Shown here one piece after another: positions 47,166 to 56,191 of a DNA stretch of 64,000 nt (position 1 is its first letter; each line of letters starts with the position of its first letter). The position numbers were made by a program, and so were the translations under genes. Below the pieces are notes generated by a model. The model was not told the origin of the DNA. It worked only from the letters and a program-made list of their open reading frames with translations, and ran no database searches. The DNA comes from Alphaproteobacteria bacterium. Its GTDB lineage: Bacteria; Pseudomonadota; Alphaproteobacteria; UBA828. The stretch is from positions 62,001 to 126,000 of the forward strand of contig JAJDVB010000128.1 of assembly GCA_022826345.1 (NCBI GenBank). Reading direction: 5' to 3'.

Positions 47166-48713
47166 TCAACGAGCGGAAAGAAGATCGCTTGCCCGTTCTG
47201 CGACCGCGACGATGGCCGCGTTGACCGGGCCCGTCGTCAGGCTGGGAAGGACGGAGCCGTCAACGATATGGAGCCCCGGCACGCCTGCGGCTGAAAGGTC
47301 GGGGCGGACGACGGCATCAGGATCCGTTCCCATCCTGCAGGTTCCGATCGGATGGTGATGCGTGAAGGCGGCGCGCTCGATGAATGCCGATCGCGCATCC
47401 CAGCTCGTGAGATCGCCGGGCTGGGGCAATAGCTCTTCGCCGCGCCACGGCGCGTAGGCGTCCGCTGCGCCCAGCCGCCGCGCCCAGTCGAGCCCTTCGA
47501 GGAATAGCGAACGGTCCTCCGCCGCGCTGAGATAGGCCGGATCGATGACCGGCTTCGCGTGCGGGTCTGCGGAGGCGATGGTCAGGTGACCCCGGCTTCG
47601 CGGGTGCGTGATGCCGAACATCAGGGTGTATCCCTCGCCGGGGGCGGGCACGCGAATCCTGGCCGCAAGCGCTTCGGAGACCACGGGGAGCGTGACGCAG
47701 GCTACCACAAGCTCCGGCGCGTCGGCTGGCTTCTGCCCGCGCGCGTGGATGTAGGTGAGCGCCTCCGAGTGCTGCGTCTCGGTTGGCGGAAGCGGCCTGC
47801 GGGCGCGATAAACGTTGCCCGCGGCAAGCAGGTGATCCTGCAGGTTCTGCCCGACGCCGGGCATGTCGCGCCGAACGCCGATGCCGAGTGCCGCCAGCCG
47901 GGCGCCCGGACCCAGACCGGATCGCATCATTATTGCGGGCGTTCCGATGACCCCGGCGGCCAGAACAACGGCGCGCCGGGCGTCGAGGCGGTGGCTCGTG
48001 CCGCCCTCCAGTGCGTGAACCCCGATTGCGCGTCCACCGTCGTCGAAGACCAGCCGGTCGACGAGCAGGCCTGAGCGCAGATCGAGGTTCGCTCTCGCGC
48101 GAACGGCCTGGGTCAAGTAGGCGTCGGCCACGCTCTGCCGCCTGCCATCCACAATCGTGAGCGTATTGAACGTCGGCCCCGCCAGATCCCGCCCGTTGTG
48201 GTCACGGATTGGATGGAGCCCGAGCTCCCTTCCGGCCGCGCAGTGAGCACGGGTAAGCGGGTGCGGCCTGGCAGGCTGGCAAAGTCGCACGGGACCCCTT
48301 CCGCCATAACCCTCTTCGGGGGCGAAGGGCGAGGTTTCCGAACGCGCGAAGTAGGGCCGGAGCGCGGCCCAGTCCCATCCCGTAGTGCCTGCCTCGGCCC
48401 ACTTGTCGAAGTCTCTCGGATGGCCGCGCACATGACCCATGGCATTCATCGCGCTGGTCCCGCCCACCACGCGCCCGCGCGGCCAGGGATGTGCGCGTCC
48501 CGCCATGGAGCGCTGCGGCACGGTCTTGAAGTCCCAGTCGATCTCGGAGCCTTGCAGAATCGGCCAGGCGGCGGGATCGAAGATGTCGGGGTTCTCGGGT
48601 TCTCCGCCCGCCTCCAGCAAAAGAACGCGAAGGTCCGGCCGCTCGGTAAGTCTCGCAGCAAGCACGCAGCCTGCCGAGCCGGCACCCACGATGACGATGT
48701 CCGCCTCGGTCAT
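47166..48713 (-). CDS. GMC family FAD oxidoreductase, second copy
   Basis: A 515-residue GMC enzyme. [17 protein letters not shown] is the FAD motif and GGTSAMNAMGHVRG the GMC signature. HHHPIGTCRMGTDPD carries the catalytic His, with the partner Asn in TTGPVNAAI. It is distant from the copy at 3811 (about the same length but different ends). Substrate is an alcohol of unknown kind. It stands alone between the MDR gene (159 bp) and the DUF1326 gene (81 bp, same strand). Confidence 0.9.
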   Translation of the reverse strand: MTEADIVIVGAGSAGCVLAARLTERPDLRVLLLEAGGEPENPDIFDPAAWPILQGSEIDWDFKTVPQRSMAGRAHPWPRGRVVGGTSAMNAMGHVRGHPRDFDKWAEAGTTGWDWAALRPYFARSETSPFAPEEGYGGRGPVRLCQPARPHPLTRAHCAAGRELGLHPIRDHNGRDLAGPTFNTLTIVDGRRQSVADAYLTQAVRARANLDLRSGLLVDRLVFDDGGRAIGVHALEGGTSHRLDARRAVVLAAGVIGTPAIMMRSGLGPGARLAALGIGVRRDMPGVGQNLQDHLLAAGNVYRARRPLPPTETQHSEALTYIHARGQKPADAPELVVACVTLPVVSEALAARIRVPAPGEGYTLMFGITHPRSRGHLTIASADPHAKPVIDPAYLSAAEDRSLFLEGLDWARRLGAADAYAPWRGEELLPQPGDLTSWDARSAFIERAAFTHHHPIGTCRMGTDPDAVVRPDLSAAGVPGLHIVDGSVLPSLTTGPVNAAIVAVAERASDLLSAR

Positions 48714-48794
48714 GCCTGCGCCAAGGCGTTCGGGCCCGGCCGTCGATGGCCGGGCCGCGGCACCAGAATTCGGGACCGACTTACGGTCCGATGA

Positions 48795-49418
48795 TTAGGA
48801 CGGACGCCAGTCGAACGGCGCGTAGTGGCCGTTGTGGCCGCCTGCCGCATCGTTCCAGTCGATGCCGAAGGCGTTCAGGTGGCTGTGGGTGCCGATAGCG
48901 AGATGCAGGCGCTTGTTGGCGGGATGGCCGGTGTTGTCGATCATGATGGTCTCGGAGGGATCGGGTAGGCTGGGCACGCCCTCGGCCCCGTGGCTGAGCA
49001 GATCGCCGGCGGTGATCGAGAAGCCCATCTTCCGCCGCTCGATCTTGATCGGCGCCCGCTCGACTCCGGCGAAGGTGCCGATGAGCGGCGCCATCAGCGC
49101 CATCGGGCCGCCCTCGTCGCCGGAGCAGATGCGGCCGATGGCGTCCACCTGCGCATCGCTCGCCCCCTCGTCGATGATCAGGCCGACGGTCCAGTTGCCG
49201 TCTCCCATGGGGCCGGCCACCATCGCCGCCGTGACGAAGGCGACGCCGTCGAGGCGGGTGTCGCCGTAGTGCCCCTCCGCGATGTCCAGCACGATCGCGA
49301 CCTTGCAGACCCCGTCGGTCGGCATCGCGGTCATGTTGGTGAAGATGCAGGGGCAGAGATAGTCGCAGCTGCAGGTCTCGAAGTAGTCGCCCTTGATGTG
49401 CCAGTCCGCCCCGCTCAT
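48795..49418 (-). CDS. DUF1326 domain protein with an N-terminal CxCxxxCPC motif
   Basis: A 207-residue protein. Near its start GDYFETCSCDYLCPCIFTN has four Cys in CSCDYLCPC (plus His elsewhere), like a small metal or redox site. The rest fits DUF1326 (GVAFVTAAMVAGPMGDGNW, GICSGDEGG-like text seen as RICSGDEGGPM). No enzyme is known for the family. The ATG at 49418 follows GGAGGGCACTGCC. It is the last of the leucine-region genes on this strand and 57 bp behind the DUF1489 gene. Confidence 0.85.
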   Translation of the reverse strand: MSGADWHIKGDYFETCSCDYLCPCIFTNMTAMPTDGVCKVAIVLDIAEGHYGDTRLDGVAFVTAAMVAGPMGDGNWTVGLIIDEGASDAQVDAIGRICSGDEGGPMALMAPLIGTFAGVERAPIKIERRKMGFSITAGDLLSHGAEGVPSLPDPSETIMIDNTGHPANKRLHLAIGTHSHLNAFGIDWNDAAGGHNGHYAPFDWRPS

Positions 49419-49475
49419 GGCAGTGCCCTCCGTCGCTCCGCCGCGCCAGCATAGCACGGCCTGCGCCGGACGCGC

Positions 49476-49907
49476 TCAGAGAAGGCCCAGGGCACGGAGT
49501 TCGGCCGCCATGTCCGGCGGGAAGGAGTCTTCGGGTATCTCGACCGTTCCGACCGGCCCGAGATCCTTGGGCGCGGCGGTCACTTCCAGGTAGCGCCAAC
49601 CCTGGTGCGGGCGGCGGTGCACCGGGTCGGTGGCGATGAGTTCGGGATCGAGCACGATGGCGCACTTGGGCTTGCCGCCCGCCTTGGTCTCGTGCCGATC
49701 GAAGCCCAGGATGCGCTGGCGCACGCGAATGCGGTGCCTGACGACCCAGTACATGGAACCGCCCGCCAGGATCTCCTCGGCCCGGCGCGGCCTGAAGCGG
49801 GTGACGTGGATCAGGCGGCCAAGCCGCTCAAGCCGCGCCGCCTGAACCGCGCGCAGGTGGTCGACGCCGTCGATACCGACGGCGAGCTTCAGCAGGTGCA
49901 GCGCCAC
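49476..49907 (-). CDS. DUF1489 family protein
   Basis: A 143-residue protein. ALHLLKLAVGIDGVDHL at the start and GSMYWVVRHRIRVRQRIL, then HRRPHQGWRYLE, are DUF1489 signatures. This family is nearly restricted to Alphaproteobacteria. Start is GTG at 49907; an open stretch upstream overlaps the hydratase gene and is not homologous. Function unknown. It follows the hydratase by 47 bp. Confidence 0.85.
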   Translation of the reverse strand: MALHLLKLAVGIDGVDHLRAVQAARLERLGRLIHVTRFRPRRAEEILAGGSMYWVVRHRIRVRQRILGFDRHETKAGGKPKCAIVLDPELIATDPVHRRPHQGWRYLEVTAAPKDLGPVGTVEIPEDSFPPDMAAELRALGLL

Positions 49908-49954
49908 GTCGCGCGTCCGCGCAGCCTGACGCGCGGAACATGCTTTGTGCGGGT

Positions 49955-50740
49955 TCAGTCCCACCACGTGGGCGGTCGCTTTTCGAGGAAGGCGGCGATC
50001 CCCTCCTTCCCATCCTCCGAGGCCCGGGCGGCAGCGATGCGGCTCGCGACATCGTCGGCCAGCGCATCGTCGATCGGCCGGCCCGAGACCGCGTCGATCA
50101 GCGACTTCGCCCGGCGCTGCGCGTCGGGCGAGCACTTCAGTAGGGTCTGCACGATCTCCGCACCGCGCGCTTCGAGGGCCTTGGCAGGCACCACCTCGTG
50201 CACCAGCCCGATCCGCAGCGCGGTCTCCGCATCGAAGCGCTCGCCCGTGAGCATGTAGCGCCGGCTGTGGGAGTCGCCGATCGCGCGGACCACGAACGGG
50301 CTGATCACGGCGGGGATCAGCCCGAGGCGCACCTCGGTCAATGCGAAAGCCGCACTGTCGGCTGCGATGGTGATATCGCAGGCGCTGACCAGCCCGACGC
50401 CGCCGCCGTAAGCCGGCCCCTGCACCAGCGCCACGGTGGGCTTGGGCAGGCCGCCCAGCACCATGAGGAGGCGCGCGACCGCGCGGGCGTCGACGATGTT
50501 CTCCGCCTCCGAGAAGCCGGCGGCCCTCTTCATGTAGGCCAGATCGGCACCGGCACTGAAGGATTTTCCGCGCCCGGTGAGGACCACGACGCGCACGTCG
50601 TAGCGCGCGCCCAGCCCTTCGAGCGTGCTTGTGAGCAGGGCGACCAGCGCGTCGTCGAAGGCATTGTGCGCCTTGGGCCGGTTGAGCGTGACCGTGGCGA
50701 CGGCGCCCTCGAAACCCACCAGCACGGTATCGTCGGCCAT
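49955..50740 (-). CDS. liuC: Enoyl-CoA hydratase, methylglutaconyl-CoA hydratase type
   Basis: A 261-residue crotonase. RGKSFSAGADLAYMKRAAG contains the first oxyanion-hole Ala; GPAYGGGVGLVSACDI has the second Gly. EVRLGLIPAVISP holds the catalytic Glu region of the family. Text SAGADLAYMKRAAGFSEAEN matches LiuC-type enzymes, and the gene is 16 bp behind the methylcrotonyl carboxylase beta gene, so it should hydrate 3-methylglutaconyl-CoA in leucine breakdown. Confidence 0.88.
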   Translation of the reverse strand: MADDTVLVGFEGAVATVTLNRPKAHNAFDDALVALLTSTLEGLGARYDVRVVVLTGRGKSFSAGADLAYMKRAAGFSEAENIVDARAVARLLMVLGGLPKPTVALVQGPAYGGGVGLVSACDITIAADSAAFALTEVRLGLIPAVISPFVVRAIGDSHSRRYMLTGERFDAETALRIGLVHEVVPAKALEARGAEIVQTLLKCSPDAQRRAKSLIDAVSGRPIDDALADDVASRIAAARASEDGKEGIAAFLEKRPPTWWD

Positions 50741-50756
50741 GGCCCTGCGTCCCCCG

Positions 50757-52358
50757 CTACATCCTGAAGACGCCGAAGCGGGTCGCCTCGGCCGGCCTAG
50801 CTGCGACAATACCGAGCGCCCGCGCCAGCACCTGCCGCGTCTCCGCCGGGTCGATCACCCCGTCGTGCCAGAGCCGGGCTGCGGCGTAGTAGGGATTCCC
50901 CTGCTCCTCGTATTGGGAGAGGATCGGCGCCTTGAACGCGGCCTCGTCGTCCTCGCTCCATTCGTCTCCGCCGGCCTCGATCCGGTCGCGCCGGATGCGG
51001 GCGAGCACGCTCGCCGCCTGCTCGCCCCCCATCACCGAGATGCGCGCGTTGGGCCACATCCAGAGGAAGCGCGGCCCGAAGGCGCGCCCGCACATGCCGT
51101 AGTTCCCGGCGCCGTAGCTGCCGCCGATGATGACCGTGAGCTTGGGCACGGCCGCACACGAGACCGCGGTAACCAGCTTCGCCCCGTCCTTGGCGATGCC
51201 GCCCTGCTCGTAGCGCTTGCCCACCATGAAGCCCACGATGTTCTGCAGGAACAGCAGCGGAATGCCGCGCTGGCAGCAGAGCTCGATGAAGTGCGCGCCC
51301 TTGAGCGAGGACTCGGAGAAGAGAATGCCGTTGTTGGCGAGGATGCCGACGAGGTGCCCGCCGATGTGGGCGAAGCCCGTCACCAGCGTGGCGCCGTAGC
51401 GGGCCTTGAACTCGTCGAAGGCGCTACCGTCCGCGATGCGCGCGATCACCTCGCGCACGTTGAACATGGTCCTGAGCGACTGTGGCACGATGCCGTAGAT
51501 CTCGGCGGGATCGTAGGCAGGCTCAGGCGCCGGCGCGGCCGGTGCCGGCGGCACGGCGCCGAGGCGGGCGACGATGGCCCGCGCCCGGCGGATCGCGTCC
51601 GCGTCGTCCGCCGCCATGTGGTCGGCAACGCCCGAAAGCCGCGTGTGCACGTCGGCGCCGCCCAGCTCCTCCGCGCTCACCTCCTCCCCGGTCGCGGCCT
51701 TCACCAGCGGCGGGCCGCCCAGGAAGATCGTGCCCTGCTCTTTGACGATGATGGTCTCGTCGGACATCGCCGGCACGTAGGCGCCGCCCGCTGTGCACGA
51801 GCCCATCACCACGGCGATCTGAGCGACGCCCTTCGCCGACATGCGCGCCTGGTTGTAGAAGATGCGCCCGAAATGCTCGCGGTCGGGGAACACCTCGTCC
51901 TGGTGAGGCAGGTTGGCGCCGCCCGAATCCACCAGGTAGAGGCAGGGCAGCCGGTTCTCCTCGGCGATCTCCTGGGCGCGGATGTGCTTCTTGACGGTCA
52001 GCGGGTAGTAGGTGCCGCCCTTGACCGTCGCGTCGTTGGCGATCACGACGCACTCGCGCCCCTCGATCCGCCCGACGCCGGTGATGATGCCGGCGGCCGG
52101 AACGTCCGTTCCGTAGAGCCCGTCCGCCGCCAGCGCCGAGAGCTCCAGAAAGGGAGTATCCTGGTCGATCAGCGCCGCGACGCGCTCGCGCGGCAGCATC
52201 TTGCCGCGCTTCAGGTGACGCTCACGCGCGTCTGCGGGGCCGCCCTCCAGCACCCGCGCGTGACGGTTGGCGAGGTCTTTAACCAGCGCCCGCATGGTCG
52301 CCTCATTGTCCTTGAACTTGTTCGAGGCCGGATCGACCGTCGAGCGCAGAACCTCCAT
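50757..52358 (-). CDS. liuB: 3-Methylcrotonyl-CoA carboxylase, carboxyltransferase (beta) subunit
   Basis: A 533-residue carboxyltransferase. [48 protein letters not shown] and [16 protein letters not shown] are characteristic of methylcrotonyl-CoA (not propionyl-CoA) carboxylases. It transfers CO2 from biotin on the alpha subunit to 3-methylcrotonyl-CoA in leucine catabolism. The alpha (biotin carboxylase) gene and the isovaleryl-CoA dehydrogenase are not in the window. AGGGGAGGCG precedes the ATG at 52358. Confidence 0.93.
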   Translation of the reverse strand: MEVLRSTVDPASNKFKDNEATMRALVKDLANRHARVLEGGPADARERHLKRGKMLPRERVAALIDQDTPFLELSALAADGLYGTDVPAAGIITGVGRIEGRECVVIANDATVKGGTYYPLTVKKHIRAQEIAEENRLPCLYLVDSGGANLPHQDEVFPDREHFGRIFYNQARMSAKGVAQIAVVMGSCTAGGAYVPAMSDETIIVKEQGTIFLGGPPLVKAATGEEVSAEELGGADVHTRLSGVADHMAADDADAIRRARAIVARLGAVPPAPAAPAPEPAYDPAEIYGIVPQSLRTMFNVREVIARIADGSAFDEFKARYGATLVTGFAHIGGHLVGILANNGILFSESSLKGAHFIELCCQRGIPLLFLQNIVGFMVGKRYEQGGIAKDGAKLVTAVSCAAVPKLTVIIGGSYGAGNYGMCGRAFGPRFLWMWPNARISVMGGEQAASVLARIRRDRIEAGGDEWSEDDEAAFKAPILSQYEEQGNPYYAAARLWHDGVIDPAETRQVLARALGIVAARPAEATRFGVFRM

Positions 52359-52536
52359 CGCCTCCCCTCTCATCGGCCGCGCCAAGGTACAGGCCACTAC
52401 CCGCGATGCAACTACCGTCGCGCCGACACGGAACGAAGGCGCCGGGCGCGGATATAGATTGTGCGCGGCAAGAATGCGGCGAAGGGCACGTTCGGCCGTG
52501 CCCGCGAGTTACGCGAAATGATACCGGGCTGCTGCT

Positions 52537-52881
52537 TCAGTCTTCCAGAGATGCCAGTGCCTCGGCCCTGGTCGAATGGATCGACAGTATTTTGGCGAAC
52601 CCCACCCTCTCGAAGACCAGATGGACGGAATCCGACAGTGCGCACAGCGCGAATGCCGCGTCGCGTTGCCATAGGCTCTTTGCGACCCTGAGGACCGCGT
52701 AAAGGCCCGCACTGCTGATGTAGACCAGGTTCTCAAGGTCAATAATCACCGCCCGGTCGCCGTCCTCGATAGCGTCTGCGACCGTCTCCTCGAACTGCGT
52801 GGCATTGAGGATAGTGATGCGGCCGCTCACGGAGAACCACAGGACACCGTCCCGCCGCTCGCAGGTCACTTCCATGGCCAT
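52537..52881 (-). CDS. STAS-domain protein (anti-sigma factor antagonist type)
   Basis: A 114-residue STAS protein. VIIDLENLVYISSAGLYAVL has the Ser that partner kinases phosphorylate in SpoIIAA-type antagonists. GRITILNATQFEETVADAIE opens the fold. No anti-sigma kinase, phosphatase or sigma factor is nearby, so its partner is elsewhere. Two starts are possible: 52881 (MAMEV) or 52875. The gene stands alone, 178 bp from liuB and 188 bp from the dehydratase. Confidence 0.85.
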   Translation of the reverse strand: MAMEVTCERRDGVLWFSVSGRITILNATQFEETVADAIEDGDRAVIIDLENLVYISSAGLYAVLRVAKSLWQRDAAFALCALSDSVHLVFERVGFAKILSIHSTRAEALASLED

Positions 52882-52940
52882 TTATCCCTGTCTCGCACAC
52901 ACACAATAGCCTGCGAACAGAGGGCCGGCCACAGCAGGTC

Positions 52941-52974
52941 TCCACCCCTCGGGCGGAGAGGGTTGGAATGAGGT
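52941..52974. repeat. G/C-rich intergenic repeat fragment (GGGCGGAGAGGGTTGG type)
   Basis: TCCACCCCTCGGGCGGAGAG followed by GGTTGGAATGAGG sits between the STAS and dehydratase genes and resembles the fragment at 17296-17335. It is a common proteobacterial theme with a short CCC/GGG stem. Weak support. Confidence 0.3.
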
Positions 52975-53069
52975 CGGAGAATGACGTGCGGCCGGGTGGT
53001 CCGCTCGCGCCATCCCGCAGGATCGCGCGCCTGCTATAGTGCGCCGCCACTGACCCAGGGAGCATTGCC

Positions 53070-54065
53070 ATGCGCCTGCCTACGCTGGCCGAATTCCAGG
53101 AGGCCGCCGCCTTCGTCCACGAGACCCTCGACCCCACGCCGCAAATCCCCTGGCCGCTGCTGGCGCAGCGCACCGGGGCTGAGGTATGGGTCAAGCACGA
53201 GAACCATACCCCGATCTGCGCCTTCAAGGTTCGGGGCGGCCTCGTCTACATGGACGATCTACGCCGGCACGGCACGGTCGCGGGCGTCATCGCCGCCACC
53301 AGGGGCAATCACGGCCAGAGCATTGCCTACGCCGCAACCCGTCTCGGCCTCTCCGCGACGCTGGTCGTGCCGGAGGGCAACGCGGCCGGCAAGAACGCGG
53401 CAATGCGCGCCTTCGGCGGTGAGCTGGTGGTGCACGGCGCGGACTTCGAGGCGGCATACGAGCACGCCCAGGCGCTCGCGGACGAGCGGAACCTGGTGAT
53501 GGCTCCCTCCTTCGACGAGCGCCTCATCCGGGGCGTGGGCAGCTACGCGCTGGAGCTCTTCACCGCAGTGCCCGATCTCGATGCGGTCTATGTGCCGGTC
53601 GGGCTGGGCTCCGGCATCTGCGGGCTGATGGGCGTGCGCGATGCGCTCGGGCTCAAGACAGAGATCATCGGCGTGGTTGCCGAAGGCGCCAACTGTTACG
53701 CGCTCAGCTTCGAGGCAAGACGCCCGGTCTCGATCAACCGGGCCACGACCGTGGTGGGGGACGGGATCGCGACCCGCGAGCCCTCGCCCGAGGGCCTCGA
53801 CCTCATTCTCGCCGGCTGCGCGCGCATCGTCAGCGTCTCGGACGACGAGATGCTCGACGCCATCGCCGCCTACCACGCTGATACGCATAACCTCGCCGAG
53901 GGCGCAGGCGCCTCCCCGCTCGCGGCGCTGATACAGGAGCGGGACATCATGGCCGGCAAGAAGGTCGGTCTAATCCTCTCGGGCGGCAACGTGGACCCCG
54001 GCGTCTATGCCCGTGCCATCGCGCGGCTCGAAGCCGGCCCCGCCGCGCAGGCGGCCGCCGAATAG
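53070..54065 (+). CDS. PLP-dependent threonine/serine dehydratase
   Basis: A 331-residue fold-type II PLP enzyme. The Schiff-base Lys is in ICAFKVRGG; GNHGQSIAYAA binds PLP; GLGSGICGLMG is the phosphate loop, and LSGGNVD ends the site. No ACT regulatory domain is present, as in catabolic or biosynthetic short forms. Threonine, serine or a hydroxy-amino acid (e.g. 3-hydroxyaspartate) is possible. Convergent to the Liv permease genes, with 7 bp between stops. Confidence 0.87.
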   Translation: MRLPTLAEFQEAAAFVHETLDPTPQIPWPLLAQRTGAEVWVKHENHTPICAFKVRGGLVYMDDLRRHGTVAGVIAATRGNHGQSIAYAATRLGLSATLVVPEGNAAGKNAAMRAFGGELVVHGADFEAAYEHAQALADERNLVMAPSFDERLIRGVGSYALELFTAVPDLDAVYVPVGLGSGICGLMGVRDALGLKTEIIGVVAEGANCYALSFEARRPVSINRATTVVGDGIATREPSPEGLDLILAGCARIVSVSDDEMLDAIAAYHADTHNLAEGAGASPLAALIQERDIMAGKKVGLILSGGNVDPGVYARAIARLEAGPAAQAAAE

Positions 54066-54072
54066 GGTGGGT

Positions 54073-55128
54073 TTACGCTCGGACCTGTCCCTGAACCAGC
54101 TCCATCAGGCGGCCATAGAGGGCGCGGGCCTGGGCGGTGACGCCCTCCGGCACCACCAGCACGAAGACCACCAGGATCACGCCGAGGATTAGGTTGACGT
54201 CCACGGTCTGCTGCGTGCCGAGCTCGATAGTGACGAAACCCAATGCCATCGCGCCCACCAGCGGCCCCACCAGGGTGCCGAGTCCGCCGACCACCACCCA
54301 GATGATGATCTGCGCGCTGAAGCCCAGGTCGAACACGGTGGGGCTCACGTAGGAGTTCCAGTTGGCGTAGAGCACGCCCGCCAAGCCCGCGACCGCGCCG
54401 CCGATCCCGAAGACGGCCATCTTGTAGAGCCGCGTGTCGTAGCCCAGCAGCTCGGCGCGGAGCTCGTTCTCCCGCATCGCCGCGACTGCGCGCCCGAAGC
54501 TGGAGTTCATCGCGAGTTTCAGGCCGACATAGACCAGCAGCAGGCAGATCCCGGTGATGACGAACATGTCCTCGGGCCAAATGATGCTCATGGGATTGCC
54601 CGGCGTGTTGATGGGGGGAAGCGCGGGCATGCCGTTGAAGCCACCCAGATGGGCGGTGCCGATGGTGTATTCGTAGCCCGCCGTGTGGCCCAGGAACTTG
54701 TAGAAGATCAGCGACACGACGAGGGTGATGACGGCCACGTAGACGGTGCTGATGCGGCCGTAGAACATGAAGTAGCCGAGGAAGAGCGCGAAGGCCGCGG
54801 GCACGGCCACGCCCGCGAAGAGCGCCGTGGTGCTGCCCCCCATGTTGATGGAGACCACGGCATAGGTGTAGCCGCCGAGGCCGTAGAACGCGGCCTGGCC
54901 GAAGCTGAAGATGCCGCCGTAGCCCCAGACCCAGCCGAGGCTCATGGCAAGGATGCCGTAGGCCATGAAGAGCGTGAGCTGCAACAGAATGAAGATGTCG
55001 GAGACCACCAGCGGCAGGATGCCAATGACGAGTGCGATGGCGACGACAAGCGCGATCGGTCCCGTGAGCGCGGGCGGCAGCCGCCCCACCGTGAGCCCGT
55101 CGGCGTTGAGACTCAGGTTCAAAGCCAT
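54073..55128 (-). CDS. livM: Branched-chain amino acid-type ABC permease (LivM)
   Basis: A 351-residue permease with about ten hydrophobic segments. SLGWVWGYGGIFSFGQAAFY and the family block RENELRAELLGYDTRLYKM (cytoplasmic loop contacting the ATPase) are present. It overlaps livH by ten bases. No ATPase gene follows; the next gene is convergent. The system therefore lacks its motor genes here. Confidence 0.9.
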   Translation of the reverse strand: MALNLSLNADGLTVGRLPPALTGPIALVVAIALVIGILPLVVSDIFILLQLTLFMAYGILAMSLGWVWGYGGIFSFGQAAFYGLGGYTYAVVSINMGGSTTALFAGVAVPAAFALFLGYFMFYGRISTVYVAVITLVVSLIFYKFLGHTAGYEYTIGTAHLGGFNGMPALPPINTPGNPMSIIWPEDMFVITGICLLLVYVGLKLAMNSSFGRAVAAMRENELRAELLGYDTRLYKMAVFGIGGAVAGLAGVLYANWNSYVSPTVFDLGFSAQIIIWVVVGGLGTLVGPLVGAMALGFVTIELGTQQTVDVNLILGVILVVFVLVVPEGVTAQARALYGRLMELVQGQVRA

Positions 55129-55985
55129 CGGCGGAAGAACCGGCCGGTGATGCCCTGCGGCAGCAGCCTGAGCAGGATGACTGCGGCGATCAGGAGCGCG
55201 ACATCGCCCATGACCGGCGTGGACAGGAAGGTGGTGACCTGGTTGACGGTGCCGAAGAACGCCGACGCGGACGAGGTGCCGGTGACGATGGCCTCGCCGC
55301 CCCCGATCACGGTGATGAAGGCCTTGGCGATGAAGGCCGCGCCCATGGTGGGCAGCAGGCCGGTCACCGGCGCGAGCGCGGCGCCCGCGAGCCCGGTGAG
55401 CGCCGCGCCGACACCAAAGGTGATGGTGTAGACGTGCTGCGGGCTGATCCCGAGCGCCGCCGCCATGTCGGCGTTCTGCATCGTGCCGCGGGCGATGAGC
55501 CCTGCGCGCGAGTAGCGCAGCACGACGAAGATCACCGCAATCACGAGCACACCGAGGAAGATGATGAAGAGCCGGTACTGGCTCTCGACGAACTCGCCGA
55601 TCTCGAAGCTGCCGAGTGGCGAGACCACGCTCTCCGTCGCATTGCCGAAGATGGTCGTGATGACGCCGATGAAGAGCAGGCTGAGCCCCCAGGTCGCGAT
55701 CAGGGTGTCCATCATGCGGCCGTAGAGGAAGCGCACGATGAAGCGCTCGACGATGACGCCCACGATGCCGACGAAGAGCGGCGCGATCACCAGCATCGAC
55801 ACCCAGAAGTTGATGCCGGCCTTGGTCGAGACGACGACCGCGTAGGCGCCCAGCATCAGGAACTCGCCGTGTGCCAGGTTGATGACCCGCATCATGCCGA
55901 AAATGACGGCCAGCCCCGCGCTGATGAGCGCGAGGCTGGCCACGGTATAGCCGATCTGGACGGCGATGATGCCGGCGAGGTCCAT
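55119..55985 (-). CDS. livH: Branched-chain amino acid-type ABC permease (LivH)
   Basis: A 288-residue permease. NLAHGEFLMLGAYAVV and ARGTMQNADMAAALGI (ATPase-contact loop) are LivH signatures. It lies downstream of the binding-protein gene across a 206-bp gap packed with palindromes, and overlaps livM. Together they would import an amino acid, urea or amide, given the binding protein. Confidence 0.9.
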   Translation of the reverse strand: MDLAGIIAVQIGYTVASLALISAGLAVIFGMMRVINLAHGEFLMLGAYAVVVSTKAGINFWVSMLVIAPLFVGIVGVIVERFIVRFLYGRMMDTLIATWGLSLLFIGVITTIFGNATESVVSPLGSFEIGEFVESQYRLFIIFLGVLVIAVIFVVLRYSRAGLIARGTMQNADMAAALGISPQHVYTITFGVGAALTGLAGAALAPVTGLLPTMGAAFIAKAFITVIGGGEAIVTGTSSASAFFGTVNQVTTFLSTPVMGDVALLIAAVILLRLLPQGITGRFFRRWL

Positions 55986-56002
55986 GATCGGTTACGACTG
56001 GT

Positions 56003-56180
56003 GCCCGGTCCTGGGAACGGACGCGAACAGGGTTAGTGTGCCCTTGCCGTCATGGCCGGGCTTGACCCGGCCATCCATAGGGGCACCCCGGTCCCGTCCT
56101 GCCCCACGAGATGCCCGGATCAAGTCCGGGCATGACGTGGGATGGGTAACGTCGTTCACGCGCGTTCCCGGAACGGGCCA
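56003..56180. repeat. Composite palindromic repeat between the binding-protein and livH genes
   Basis: Two hairpins of the familiar alphaproteobacterial CATGGCCGGGCTTGACCCGG type are inverted to each other: ATGGCCGGG/CCCGGCCAT (56052-56074, 5-base loop) and ATGCCCGGA/TCCGGGCAT (56111-56133). Imperfect outer arms (56003-56025 GCCCGGTCCTGGGAACGG and 56159-56180 CACGCGCGTTCCCGG) add a third pairing. It separates a binding protein from its permeases and may set transcript levels. Confidence 0.7.
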
Positions 56181-56191
56181 GCAAGCCAGGC

